From Alphaproteobacteria bacterium (GTDB lineage: Bacteria; Pseudomonadota; Alphaproteobacteria; Rhizobiales; Rhizobiaceae): a stretch of DNA of 64,000 nucleotides. The notes below the pieces were generated by a model. That model ran no database searches and was not told where the DNA came from. It saw only the letters and a program-made list of their open reading frames with translations. Of this stretch, positions 44,654 through 53,042 are shown in pieces; the stretch's first letter is position 1, and each line of letters starts with the position of its first letter. The stretch is from NCBI GenBank assembly GCA_024280375.1, contig JAJRQF010000123.1:16299-80298 (forward strand), in the 5' to 3' direction. The position numbers and the translations under genes are program-made.

Positions 44654-45133
44654 ATGCCATTGGGAAAACAGGCGCTATCCGTTTCATATCGGACGACCAC
44701 GCCAAAAACCGCCGATTATTGTACCGCCGATCAATCGAAGAAATCTGCCTTGCGAATGCTTGGGCCGGCTGAAATTGCATCAATAAGCGAATCTGGGTGT
44801 CGCCTTTCAATTGCAACAATCGTCGCCGTCACCAATACGGCCGAGCAGGAATTGCACGCTCAATCCAGATCGACCGCAGAAATAGCGCTGGCCCGACAAA
44901 CGGCCATGTATCTTGCCCATACAAAATTTGGAATAACCTATTCAGAGGTCGGTAGTTTTTTTAATCGCGACCGCAGCACCGTTGCCCATGCCTGCCGGTT
45001 GGTCGAAGACCGTCGCGATATTGAAGAATTTGACGAGTGCCTTTGCCGGATGGAAAACTTGGTTGATGTGGCCTTGAGGGGCTCATTTGTTGTGCAGCAA
45101 TTTGCCTCCAGCGAAGTGGGAAATGCCAAATGA
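44654..45133 (+). CDS. DnaA C-terminal-domain (HTH) regulator
   Basis: 159 aa. Residues about 75-135 match the DNA-binding domain IV of DnaA: ARQTAMYLAHTKFGITYSEVG, then FNRDRSTVAHACRLVE. There is no ATPase domain, so it is not the initiator; proteins of this kind in rhizobia act as regulators. AAGGAGAG lies five bases before the ATG. It overlaps the DUF6456 gene by four bases (ATGA). It lies downstream of mucR in the same direction, but a strong terminator separates them. Confidence 0.9.
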   Translation: MPLGKQALSVSYRTTTPKTADYCTADQSKKSALRMLGPAEIASISESGCRLSIATIVAVTNTAEQELHAQSRSTAEIALARQTAMYLAHTKFGITYSEVGSFFNRDRSTVAHACRLVEDRRDIEEFDECLCRMENLVDVALRGSFVVQQFASSEVGNAK

Positions 45134-45966
45134 ATAAATCGGTTCAATCATCAAAAAATATGTTCATAAAAATACTGAAGTTTTGCGCATCTAAAAAAGG
45201 CACAGTCTCAATCATTCCTGCAAAAATGGATGGATATATAACGCTTAAAAGCAAAGCCGCCTGCTTAAATTCAATCCCGATAATAGCAGTAGATGCGTTG
45301 GAAAAAGAGGGGATGGTTGTTGCGTCAAAGAACATTTTGCAAACAACGCCGGCTGGTAAAATGCACCTGCGCCGGGCGCTCTGTCAGGTTGACGAGTTTC
45401 AACAACAACACCGGTTGACCGGGCATCGCAAAATAATGGTCGATAAAAATCTCGAAACTCTCATTTCGAATGAGGGTGAATCACCTCTGACGCGGCTGCG
45501 CTATCGTCCGGCAAAGGATGGCAAATCCTATATTGACGATATGGAGTTTCAGGCGGGCGAACGTTTGCGGGTAGATTTCTCCAAAGGGCTACTGACCCGG
45601 CAATTATCGTCAAACTGGTGCGTCACCGAAAACGAGGTTTCAGGCTCCAATGGTCGAAATGGCATTGTTGATTTGTCTGATACAGCACTTGCGGCAAGAA
45701 AACGAACCACAGCGGCATTTATTGCTGTCGGGCCGGAGTTCTCGGGTGTTCTGATTGATATATGTTGTTTTTTGAAGGGGCTGGAGTTGGTCGAAAATGA
45801 ACGCCAGTGGCCACCACGTTCGGCCAAGCTTATGTTGAAAACCGGCCTGTCCATTTTGGCAAGGCATTATGGATTTACAAAGCCTGACAATAATAGAAGT
45901 CGAAATTCGTCACCCGTGCGCCATTGGGGAAGCGACAATTTCAAGCCGGAAATGTTCCCGGAATAA
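45130..45966 (+). CDS. DUF6456 family protein
   Basis: 278 aa. The C-terminal half (about 115-260) has the DUF6456 pattern: GESPLTRLRYRPAKDGKSY, FQAGERLRVDFSKGLL and LSDTALAARKR, with LIDICCFLKGLELVE at the end. The N-terminal about 90 residues look like a winged-helix domain (LEKEGMVVASKNILQTTPAGK). The family is restricted to Hyphomicrobiales and is uncharacterised. It is coupled to the DnaA-C-like regulator, so they may act as one regulatory unit. Confidence 0.88.
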   Translation: MNKSVQSSKNMFIKILKFCASKKGTVSIIPAKMDGYITLKSKAACLNSIPIIAVDALEKEGMVVASKNILQTTPAGKMHLRRALCQVDEFQQQHRLTGHRKIMVDKNLETLISNEGESPLTRLRYRPAKDGKSYIDDMEFQAGERLRVDFSKGLLTRQLSSNWCVTENEVSGSNGRNGIVDLSDTALAARKRTTAAFIAVGPEFSGVLIDICCFLKGLELVENERQWPPRSAKLMLKTGLSILARHYGFTKPDNNRSRNSSPVRHWGSDNFKPEMFPE

Positions 45967-45983
45967 CGAATTTGATCGGCGCT

Positions 45984-46424
45984 CTAATTTGCCAGTGCTT
46001 TTTGTGCGTCATTTTTGATCCGCTCAATCATCGAGCGTAGCCCGTTGGAGCGCTGCGGGGTCAAATGCTCCTCAAGCCCGATTTTTGAGAAAACTTCAAT
46101 CGCATTAATTTTTAAAATCTCACTGGCTTTTTTGCCTGAATAAAGTGCCAGGGTAATCGCTACCAGACCGCTGACAATATGGGCATCGGAATTACCGATT
46201 AAATGAATTGCCGGATCGTCACCTTCGCCCACCTGCGCCCAAAGCCAGACCTGGCTAACGCAACCCTGAACCTTGTTTGCATCATTTTGGCGCGCTTCGG
46301 GGAGCGGCTCCAGTGTTCGGCCAAGCTCGATCAGATAGCGATAACGGTCATCCCAATCATCCAGCAGATCAAAATTATCAAAAACTTCCTCAATGGATAA
46401 TTGTTCAGTTTCAGCGTCAGACAT
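45984..46424 (-). CDS. sufE: SufE-like Fe-S cluster sulfur acceptor
   Basis: 146 aa from the ATG at 46424 with GGGAAA before it; a TTG codon four residues upstream is rejected. The sulfur-accepting cysteine is in KVQGCVSQVWLW near residue 52. SufE takes sulfur from SufS for iron-sulfur cluster building in the cytoplasm. The suf cluster is not nearby, as is common in rhizobia. It is preceded on the same strand by the DUF5330 gene (117 bases apart). Confidence 0.94.
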   Translation of the reverse strand: MSDAETEQLSIEEVFDNFDLLDDWDDRYRYLIELGRTLEPLPEARQNDANKVQGCVSQVWLWAQVGEGDDPAIHLIGNSDAHIVSGLVAITLALYSGKKASEILKINAIEVFSKIGLEEHLTPQRSNGLRSMIERIKNDAQKALAN

Positions 46425-46541
46425 GAATTTTCCCAAGCGTTCCAGTTCAGCCGTTCCTATAGACAGTTTTAAGAGAAATTTGAAGCGCTTGTTTGCCTGT
46501 GTGACGAAAGAGCCGAGGGAAGAGTGGCATTGCGACCTGGT

Positions 46542-46868
46542 TCAGGATTTGTCTTTGCTGTTAACGCTGCCGGTAATTGTCAGATCGCTTTCGTTTGGTT
46601 TTTCGCCAAATTTATCATCCAGATATTCAAAGACAATTCGCGCACCATACCGGGCTTTTTGCCCGAAGGACGAAACTACCATGGAACCGGTATCGCAGGT
46701 TTCGGGATTCCGGTCGCAGAATTTTGAGAGGTCACCGACCGTCGATCTCGCAACCGACACGGCCTCTGCAGCACCTGCTATTTCCGCAGTAGAGCTGTTT
46801 TCGTCGTTACCAGCTGGTAAAAACAGAATTACCAGCGACAACCAAAAAGCTGTTCTGACTATAAACAT
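46542..46868 (-). CDS. DUF5330 family membrane-anchored protein
   Basis: 108 aa. A single N-terminal helix (VRTAFWLSLVILFLPAG) is followed by an about 80-residue acidic domain with two cysteines, LSKFCDRNPETCDTGS (a conserved pair). It fits DUF5330, a Hyphomicrobiales family of unknown function. Same direction as sufE and upstream of it. Confidence 0.85.
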   Translation of the reverse strand: MFIVRTAFWLSLVILFLPAGNDENSSTAEIAGAAEAVSVARSTVGDLSKFCDRNPETCDTGSMVVSSFGQKARYGARIVFEYLDDKFGEKPNESDLTITGSVNSKDKS

Positions 46869-47215
46869 TGTCCCCGACCTTATATTTGTCCCGAAATCTT
46901 TTGCGGCACGCTAGTTTAAAGGTTGAAAGATCCAATTGAGGAGAAAGTGACAATTTTACTCAAAATTGATCGGCCGCTTTTTTTGGGACAATTTCAAGGG
47001 GAAATATGACCTTGATTCGCCAAAACCGGAATTGTTCATACAATATTTGCCCATGTGCCGCTTTTGGAAACCATTTGTTCACCATAACTTTCGAAATACC
47101 CGCGTGATTGATAAATAAACCCACGAAACCCCAATTATCCAACTTTTCCTCTCCGGGCCTTAGCTATCCATTAAATTTGCTGTGAGAATTTGATCAGGTA
47201 GTTTTTGCCGCCCTG
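46869..47215. other. 347-bp intergenic gap, nothing identified
   Basis: AT-rich, without a convincing reading frame or terminator. It separates the minus-strand DUF5330 gene from the plus-strand kinase gene, so it should hold both promoters. A 20-codon GTG frame at 46947-47009 with GAGGAG before it was considered but is too short to support. Confidence 0.5.
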
Positions 47216-49084
47216 TTGTTTGGACGCGGTAAGTTAGGATTTGTATTGCGTACCATTAGTAAAATTGGATTTTTGACGGGGCTTGCATCCAGATGGGTGC
47301 ATCGTTCAATTCTGCATAATACAGAAATGGCCAATGCTCATGCACGGTTTATTGCGGGCCATTTGGCTGGCGGCATGCTGGCATTGCTGGTCTTTCCCCT
47401 GTGGCTTGCAGCAAAACAAGGCGTTACCGCTTTTGAAGCGGGTGTCTTTTTGTGGTTGGTCGTCCCAATCGCGCTTGCCACGCTTGTATCAACTACAGGC
47501 AGGCTAAATTGGGGCATTGTTGGCTCCTTGCTTGCCGCCAGCGGGTTTATCGCATGGTTTAGCGTATTGAGCGGAGGCTTAAACTCCGCTGTTTTGTTCT
47601 GGCTGTGCATATTGCCAATTGAAGCGGCTCTTTTTGGTGGCCGCAAAACTATTATTTATGGCCTTGCTGCTGCCGTTACCGGTTTTGCCGCCATATTGCT
47701 GGTGCAAACGCTTTACCCAATTTTTGTACCACAAGCCTTTATGTCTCAAACCTACACGCTTTCAGTGCTGGCCGCCTTGGCCTATGGCGCAATGCTGGCA
47801 TTTCGGATTGATCACCGGCGGCAGGATTCAAAAGCAAAGGTTGTGGCCGAAGAAGGAAAGTTCCAGCTGATTGCTGATAACTCGACAGATTTGATCACCC
47901 TTCATGCGGAAAATGGTGAAACTGAGTATGCCTCATCAGCTTCGGAAAAAATGCTTGGTTGTGCACCCGTAGCGCTTTGCGGCCACGGGTTGTTTGAGCG
48001 CGTGCACCTGCATGATAGAATTGCCTATATGACCGCATTTTCAGATGCGGCAAATTCCGATTGCGAAGTAACCGTCGCCTACCGCGTACATATTCCTGTG
48101 AGCGAAAGTTCCAATACACCCACCACCCGCTGGATGGAAACCCGATGCCGCAAGGTGCTTGATCCATCAAATGGTGCGGTGGAAATTGTCGCCGTCACCC
48201 GCGATATATCGGCGATCAAGGAAACCGAAGCCGCACTTACCCTTCAGCGCGAAGAGGCGGTGAAATCCAGTGAGGCGAAAAGCCGTTTCCTGGCCAATAT
48301 GAGCCATGAATTGCGCACGCCGCTCAATGCCATCATCGGGTTTTCCGATATTTTGAAGCAGGACCTGTTTGGCAAACTGGAATTCAAAAAACACGAGGAA
48401 TATGTTGGCCTCATCAACGAATCAGGCGAACACCTTTTGCATTTGGTCAATGGCATTCTGGATATTTCAAAAATCGAAGCCGGTCGTTATGAATTGCTGT
48501 CAGAACCTTTCGATGTCCGTGAACTGGTCAATGCAACATGCCGCATGATGACACCTCAGGCAGCAAAACAGGATATCCAGATCACTGAATTTATAGATGC
48601 TGATCTGCCAGAACTTAACGCAGACCGGCGTGCCTGCCGTCAAATATTGCTCAATCTGTTGTCAAACGCCATTAAGTTTTCTGGCAAGGATGGAAGAATT
48701 GATGTCTTTGTCGAAAACATTGGCGGCAGTTTAAAACTGACAATCCGCGACTATGGCGTTGGCATGTCGAGTAAAGATCTTGAGGCTGTCGGCGAACCGT
48801 TTTTTCAAGTCGAAAATAAGAATACCCGCGGCTATGAGGGCACAGGGTTGGGGCTGTTTTTGGTCAAAGGGCTGGTTGAATTACACAATGGATCGCTTAA
48901 ATTTGACAGTGTACAAGGTGAGGGGACAACGGTTTATGTCACCATGCCGGCGGAGCCTGAAAAATCACGGCCGGTTCCAACTGATGTGAGCGGAAGCCTC
49001 ATTCACCTTCACACCAAAACCAGAAAATCCGTACTAGATAAATACAGGAGCGATGAAAATGAACGTATCCAGGCAACGAGCTAA
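47216..49084 (+). CDS. Membrane PAS-domain histidine kinase (DivJ-like candidate)
   Basis: 622 aa at most. About six helices span residues 45-205, then a PAS-like domain (about 215-335), then the kinase core: His364 in NMSHELRTPLNAIIGFS, an N box in LLSNAIKFSG near 480 and a glycine-rich box (GTGLGLFLVKGLVELHNGS) near 540. The start is unsure: TTG at 47216, or TTG at 47246 with AGGA before it, or ATG at 47327. Membrane topology and the FSDILKQDLFGKL segment recall the cell-cycle kinase DivJ, which is inference. It overlaps the next gene by up to 32 bases. Confidence 0.88.
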   Translation: MFGRGKLGFVLRTISKIGFLTGLASRWVHRSILHNTEMANAHARFIAGHLAGGMLALLVFPLWLAAKQGVTAFEAGVFLWLVVPIALATLVSTTGRLNWGIVGSLLAASGFIAWFSVLSGGLNSAVLFWLCILPIEAALFGGRKTIIYGLAAAVTGFAAILLVQTLYPIFVPQAFMSQTYTLSVLAALAYGAMLAFRIDHRRQDSKAKVVAEEGKFQLIADNSTDLITLHAENGETEYASSASEKMLGCAPVALCGHGLFERVHLHDRIAYMTAFSDAANSDCEVTVAYRVHIPVSESSNTPTTRWMETRCRKVLDPSNGAVEIVAVTRDISAIKETEAALTLQREEAVKSSEAKSRFLANMSHELRTPLNAIIGFSDILKQDLFGKLEFKKHEEYVGLINESGEHLLHLVNGILDISKIEAGRYELLSEPFDVRELVNATCRMMTPQAAKQDIQITEFIDADLPELNADRRACRQILLNLLSNAIKFSGKDGRIDVFVENIGGSLKLTIRDYGVGMSSKDLEAVGEPFFQVENKNTRGYEGTGLGLFLVKGLVELHNGSLKFDSVQGEGTTVYVTMPAEPEKSRPVPTDVSGSLIHLHTKTRKSVLDKYRSDENERIQATS

Positions 49085-49829
49085 GCGACGTAAAAATTCA
49101 GGGCTTTTTTCAGGTATTGCATCCACAGTGCAGCAATATCCCGCCCTATCAGGGGGCGCGACAGCGTTTGCTGTGGTCATGTCGCTAATTTCCGCCAACG
49201 CTGTTTGGTATCAGCCAGACCAGCACCCGGCACCTATTTTTTCCACCCGAGCTGATGCCCGGACAAATGATGGCGCAGCGCACAAAAAAGCTCGAAGGAT
49301 CACCACGAGCAGCATTAAATCTCTCACCAGGCGACGGTTTGATATTGTGCATGCAAAGCCGCAAATTAGTGAGCTTACAAAAGAGCTTCAGATCGCATTG
49401 GCGGAGAAAAATATTTACTCTGGCTCGATTGATGGAATTTACGGAACTAGAACTAAAAATGCAATTGTCGCCTACCAGGAAAAGAGCAACCTGAATGCCA
49501 ATGGTAAGGTTACGGCAAAATTGCTGTCGCATGTTTTGATGTCAGGCAAAGCAATCGCCAGAATTCCCGTGCCAACCCATAATGTTGCTTTACTCGGCTC
49601 GGACCAAACTGATGCCTCCAATGGCAAATCGAAAAAGCTGGTCTCGGCTATTCAGGCAGGGCTAAAGAATTATGGCTATGAAGACATTATTATCGATGGT
49701 GTGATGGGCAACCAGACATCGAACGCCATCAGGCGGTTTGAGCTTGACTACGGGCTTCAGATTACCGGTGAGGCCAGTAATACCCTGCTGAAAAAACTCA
49801 AAGACATTGGCGCGACGGGCCGCGGCTAG
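49059..49829 (+). CDS. Peptidoglycan-binding-domain protein with membrane anchor
   Basis: 256 aa from the ATG at 49059, which has AGGAG eight bases before it; an ATG six bases upstream is too close to that site. A basic N-terminus and one membrane helix (about residues 35-55) are followed by two PG_binding_1-like domains (ELTKELQIALAEKNIYSGSIDG and KLVSAIQAGLKNYGYEDIIIDG), each with the DGxxGxxTxxAI pattern. It likely sits in the periplasm on the cell wall. The gene overlaps the end of the kinase gene, which suggests coupled synthesis. Confidence 0.9.
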   Translation: MNVSRQRAKRRKNSGLFSGIASTVQQYPALSGGATAFAVVMSLISANAVWYQPDQHPAPIFSTRADARTNDGAAHKKARRITTSSIKSLTRRRFDIVHAKPQISELTKELQIALAEKNIYSGSIDGIYGTRTKNAIVAYQEKSNLNANGKVTAKLLSHVLMSGKAIARIPVPTHNVALLGSDQTDASNGKSKKLVSAIQAGLKNYGYEDIIIDGVMGNQTSNAIRRFELDYGLQITGEASNTLLKKLKDIGATGRG

Positions 49830-49846
49830 TTCGAGCGCGAGCGAAT

Positions 49847-50191
49847 ATGCGTGTCACATCAGATTTTTGGGTCGGTGGCTATTTACGCCGCGCGATGGTT
49901 GAGGGTTGCTTTACCAGCGTGGTGAAACGCGGTGCGGAAGAAGCCGGCGCAATCTTTATTATTCTCAATTATTGCAATGGTGAGTTTTCGTTGTTCGGGC
50001 CTGCACCGCAGTCGATGTTCGATGAAAAGGCCGAAGGCGAACGGTTATTCGCAATCCTTGTTGAAAAGCAACCAGAGCAGGTGGTCCTGGATCGCCTTGA
50101 GAGTGAAAAAAGATTTGATTCTGATCTTTGGATTATCGAAAACGAAGACCGTGCCGGGCGCTCATTTCTGCAATTGGCTAGGGCCTGTTGA
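49847..50191 (+). CDS. DUF1491 family protein with an element-altered C-terminus
   Basis: 114 aa, normal family length. It has the DUF1491 pattern (SDFWVGGYLRRAM, GAIFIILN, FDSDLWIIENEDRAGRSFL). Function unknown; the family is alphaproteobacterial and usually about 110 aa. The last four codons and stop (RAC then TGA) are encoded by the left end of the MITE-like element at 50181. Without the element and one TA copy, the frame would read LAKD and stop at once, so length would hardly change. 17 bases separate it from the peptidoglycan-binding gene. Confidence 0.88.
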   Translation: MRVTSDFWVGGYLRRAMVEGCFTSVVKRGAEEAGAIFIILNYCNGEFSLFGPAPQSMFDEKAEGERLFAILVEKQPEQVVLDRLESEKRFDSDLWIIENEDRAGRSFLQLARAC

Positions 50192-50444
50192 TAAACTGGA
50201 TTTGGAGCGCGGTATGAAGAAAAATCATTCAGAACGAGAAGAAAAACAGCAGGCAGGGCAATCCCTTTTAATGTTTTTCGACGAGGTTATGAGTGATTTT
50301 ACTCATATCCTTTGGACGCGAGCAATATTAAGCCTGAATGCGTTGGAAAAAGCTTGTGGTGGACGGCACCATGGCGCAGTTTCCGCCTATTCATGCATAA
50401 TATTGCACTCGCGCCGCGTCCGAAACCAGTTTGTCAACAGGTCC
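50181..50444 (+). mobile_element. 264-bp MITE-like element with terminal inverted repeats
   Basis: The left end GGGCCTGTTGATAAACTGG (50181-) and the reverse complement of the right end GGACCTGTTGACAAACTGG (to 50444) match at about 27 of 32 bases. TA occurs directly outside both ends (50179-50180, 50445-50446), a target duplication typical of IS630/Tc1 or some IS5-group elements. No transposase frame is present; a 77-codon frame inside (50214-50447) has no recognisable homology and reads out of the element. The 297 bases between DUF1491 and DUF2336 are almost all this element. Confidence 0.8.
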
Positions 50445-50488
50445 TAAGGACTAATTCAGCACCAAACCACTACAGTGACAATCCGATA

Positions 50489-51763
50489 TTACGTACCGAA
50501 TAGCTTGCGCTCTCCAGTTCGCGGCATTGCATTCGGCGCCGCTCTTTCATAGTCACCACCGCGTCGTTTAATTCTGTCATCATCAAAGGTTGACGGTACA
50601 AAGACCGGAGTTTCATCGGAATTTGCGCTGCTCCAGGTTTTAACCGTTTCAAGGCAGGCCTGTTGATTCAATGCGGGATAAATTTTAGAGATTCGTTGGG
50701 TGTTATGGGCCGACAGACCTACATTGAGAATAGAATGTGTGATTATTTCCAAAGCTGTCTTGGTATCCACATTGGCAGCTTTCAGGCACACCGACATAGT
50801 GTCACCACTGCGATCTGCAAAAACCGAACGGGCAGATTCAGCACTTAAGCACAACTCCTGCTGAATTGCTGTAACCTGATCTTGCCTGCTTTTTCGAACG
50901 GTGGCCTGTAACAGGCGCTCCGCGAATGGAATGTCCTCATCAACGGGCAAATCAGAAAGAAGGTCCTCGACCGAGCCAAGCCTACGCCCACGATTGGCCA
51001 GAGTGATCAACTCATCCATTGCAAGCTTAATTTTCTTGCTTTGAGGCGTTGAATTATCTCTGGTGGCGGCCGGCTCCAATATTGCATCGGTTTGTTCAGC
51101 CTCGATCATCAGGTCTGAAATCTGCGCCTTGCCGTTTTTCAAAATAACATTCATTCGATCCAAAGCATTGGCAACGTCGTTGCTTTTTTTGGCCAATTCA
51201 GGCTTTGGCAATTCCATCACGTCTTCGGCTTTGGATTTCGAAGTGTGCATGTTTGCTAAGTCGATCGCCGGATTATCTTCCAACCTGCGTGAAACAAGAT
51301 AGTCTTCAAGTTCGGCAAGTTTGCTGATGACCGTTTTGCCAAGGTCGTCGCGATTAGCAATAACGCGGTGATGAAGGTTTGATGTCTTGTCGATTATTTG
51401 CAGCAGATCGAATTGTCCAAGAGACTTCGAATAGGCGAGGATAGGCGCTGCGATTGCCGCATCTTCCATTGCCAGATAAAGCAGAATTTGCCTTGGTGCA
51501 TAATAGTGTTTTGAAAGGGCGCTGGCGATAAGTCGTTTGGCCGCTTCGTCGGTTTCTGAAATCAGCGAATAAAACAGCTCGCGAAACTGATCAACCTGCA
51601 TTTTGTCAGGTCTGGTGAGGCTGCAAAAAGTATCTGTTGCGGCAAGCATTATATCAGAGCGTCGGCTGGAAACCTGGCCGGCGGCTAGGCGGCTGAAACT
51701 GGCTTGGCGTCTGGAATTATGTGGCATTACAAAAGTAGATCCAAATTGAATTTGCGATATCAT
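50489..51763 (-). CDS. DUF2336 family protein
   Basis: 424 aa, soluble. Helical repeats over most of the length, with FRELFYSLISETDEAAKRLIA and an ILLYLAMEDAAIAAPILAYSK motif near residue 90-105, the DUF2336 core. Members are alphaproteobacterial and of unknown function; some are linked to cell-cycle or stress regulators. It lies between the MITE and the DUF1254 gene on the minus strand. The ATG at 51763 has no clear ribosome binding site; an internal ATG near residue 13 would also be possible. Confidence 0.85.
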   Translation of the reverse strand: MISQIQFGSTFVMPHNSRRQASFSRLAAGQVSSRRSDIMLAATDTFCSLTRPDKMQVDQFRELFYSLISETDEAAKRLIASALSKHYYAPRQILLYLAMEDAAIAAPILAYSKSLGQFDLLQIIDKTSNLHHRVIANRDDLGKTVISKLAELEDYLVSRRLEDNPAIDLANMHTSKSKAEDVMELPKPELAKKSNDVANALDRMNVILKNGKAQISDLMIEAEQTDAILEPAATRDNSTPQSKKIKLAMDELITLANRGRRLGSVEDLLSDLPVDEDIPFAERLLQATVRKSRQDQVTAIQQELCLSAESARSVFADRSGDTMSVCLKAANVDTKTALEIITHSILNVGLSAHNTQRISKIYPALNQQACLETVKTWSSANSDETPVFVPSTFDDDRIKRRGGDYERAAPNAMPRTGERKLFGT

Positions 51764-51866
51764 CGTCGAAGAGTGTTAGCAATCTGTTAACTATGATGAA
51801 TTTTCGCCGGAAAGATGGAAATATATTTGTCGAGGTGAAACCCAATTCTAAAATTCTATTTGAAAA

Positions 51867-52418
51867 TTAAAAAGAGAACCTTTCGCAACTGGCATTATTT
51901 AAAAAATCGTCAATTGCCGGTATCCACGAATCGTCCGGTTGAAGCGCCCTGATTAATATGAATCCCTCATCAATCTGGGCCTCGACCACAATGGATTGAT
52001 CCACCGATGCTGGCGGGTCCTCGCGTAATATCGACATTTGCACCGGGTTTAAGATCAGCAGGTTCAATTGCTGGTCGATGGTTGTGCGATCGTTAAACGA
52101 ATAGACGTTTTTGCCAAAGCGGTCGAATACCGCAACGGACCAAAAGGGCAGGCGGCCTGCACTTTTAATCAGCACCGGTCCTTCAGACAGTGTAAACCGG
52201 CAGGAGGCCAGCTCAAACAGCGGGTCCGTTGCCGAAAGCAGACTTGAATTGTTTCCGCCCTTCTGGTTCAGTCGGGAAAAGTTCCATTGGGGTCCAGTCG
52301 CAACGAGTTTGCTCCATGCATCTTGCGAGGCAAGGGTTGGGATCAGCAAAATTATGGAGATATGGACAATACCCGCAAGCACCAGCCCGCTGATTATTGG
52401 ATAAACAGGGAACCTCAT
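51867..52418 (-). CDS. DUF1254 family protein
   Basis: 183 aa from the ATG at 52418, which overlaps the stop of the upstream gene (ATGA). An N-terminal anchor (residues 5-27) is followed by the DUF1254 fold with WNFSRLNQKGGNNSSLLSATDPLFE and FWSVAVFDRFGKNVYSFNDR. DUF1254 and DUF1214 proteins often occur together, or fused, as envelope proteins of unknown activity. Translational coupling supports joint action with the next protein. Confidence 0.88.
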   Translation of the reverse strand: MRFPVYPIISGLVLAGIVHISIILLIPTLASQDAWSKLVATGPQWNFSRLNQKGGNNSSLLSATDPLFELASCRFTLSEGPVLIKSAGRLPFWSVAVFDRFGKNVYSFNDRTTIDQQLNLLILNPVQMSILREDPPASVDQSIVVEAQIDEGFILIRALQPDDSWIPAIDDFLNNASCERFSF

Positions 52419-52996
52419 TCGATGCAATCCCTGTTGATAATCCTGGGCATAACCGGTTCGGCCAAACCGGCGCTGCCGGTAATTGGAGTGTCATAAAGCC
52501 TGATGACAAATCGCATCTGGCCTTTGCCGGAAATTGAGAGCCAGTTTCCCGGTGCCGGTTGGCTGCCGATATTTATTGAAAATGTACCATCCTGGCTGCG
52601 CAGCAAAGTTTGCGAAAAGGCCGTGTTTTCCACCCCGGTTTCACTTACAATGGTGCGTTTGTTCTTATCTTGCGTCGATAGTGTCCATAGTCTTGCAGGC
52701 GGTGTCGCGCCAACAATTTTATACTGGCATTCCCGGTCAAGCGGTTTGCCAAACTGGTCTGTGGTTAAGTAAAAGGCGAGCCCCTCGGCGGCCCCCAGTG
52801 GCACTGAACCATCTTTTGCCACACGTGCCCGCGTGTAAGGGTCCGCATCAGCACTGCCCGCCAGTGGCCATGATGTCCATTGCCCGATTTTGACCGAGCC
52901 AAATGAATTATCAGCCCGAACGGCCATCCATGCGGATGTGCCACCAACGCCGAGGCCAATGGCAAAAATGATGGATATATTGGCTAATTTCCGCAA
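52415..52996 (-). CDS. DUF1214 family protein
   Basis: 193 aa. Anchor or signal segment (residues 5-27), then the DUF1214 core: DADPYTRARVAKDGSVPLGAAEG, YKIVGATPPARLWTLS and NWLSISGKGQMRFVIRLYDTP. Upstream gene of the pair; it overlaps the DUF1254 gene by four bases. Likely periplasmic. 46 bases separate it from the penicillin-binding protein gene, which is transcribed in the same direction towards it. Confidence 0.9.
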   Translation of the reverse strand: MRKLANISIIFAIGLGVGGTSAWMAVRADNSFGSVKIGQWTSWPLAGSADADPYTRARVAKDGSVPLGAAEGLAFYLTTDQFGKPLDRECQYKIVGATPPARLWTLSTQDKNKRTIVSETGVENTAFSQTLLRSQDGTFSINIGSQPAPGNWLSISGKGQMRFVIRLYDTPITGSAGLAEPVMPRIINRDCIE

Positions 52997-53042
52997 ACTT
53001 ACTTCTCGGTCTAACTGGATTTCTGCATGAAAACACGAACAA

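Noticed and set aside
46947..47009. 20-codon GTG frame with GAGGAG upstream, before the kinase gene
   Set aside because: Too short to judge by eye, without conserved features; a strong ribosome-binding-like sequence alone is not enough in purine-rich DNA.
50214..50447. 77-codon plus-strand frame inside the MITE-like element
   Set aside because: No recognisable homology, no convincing ribosome binding site, and it runs through the right terminal repeat. It is not a transposase remnant that I can support.
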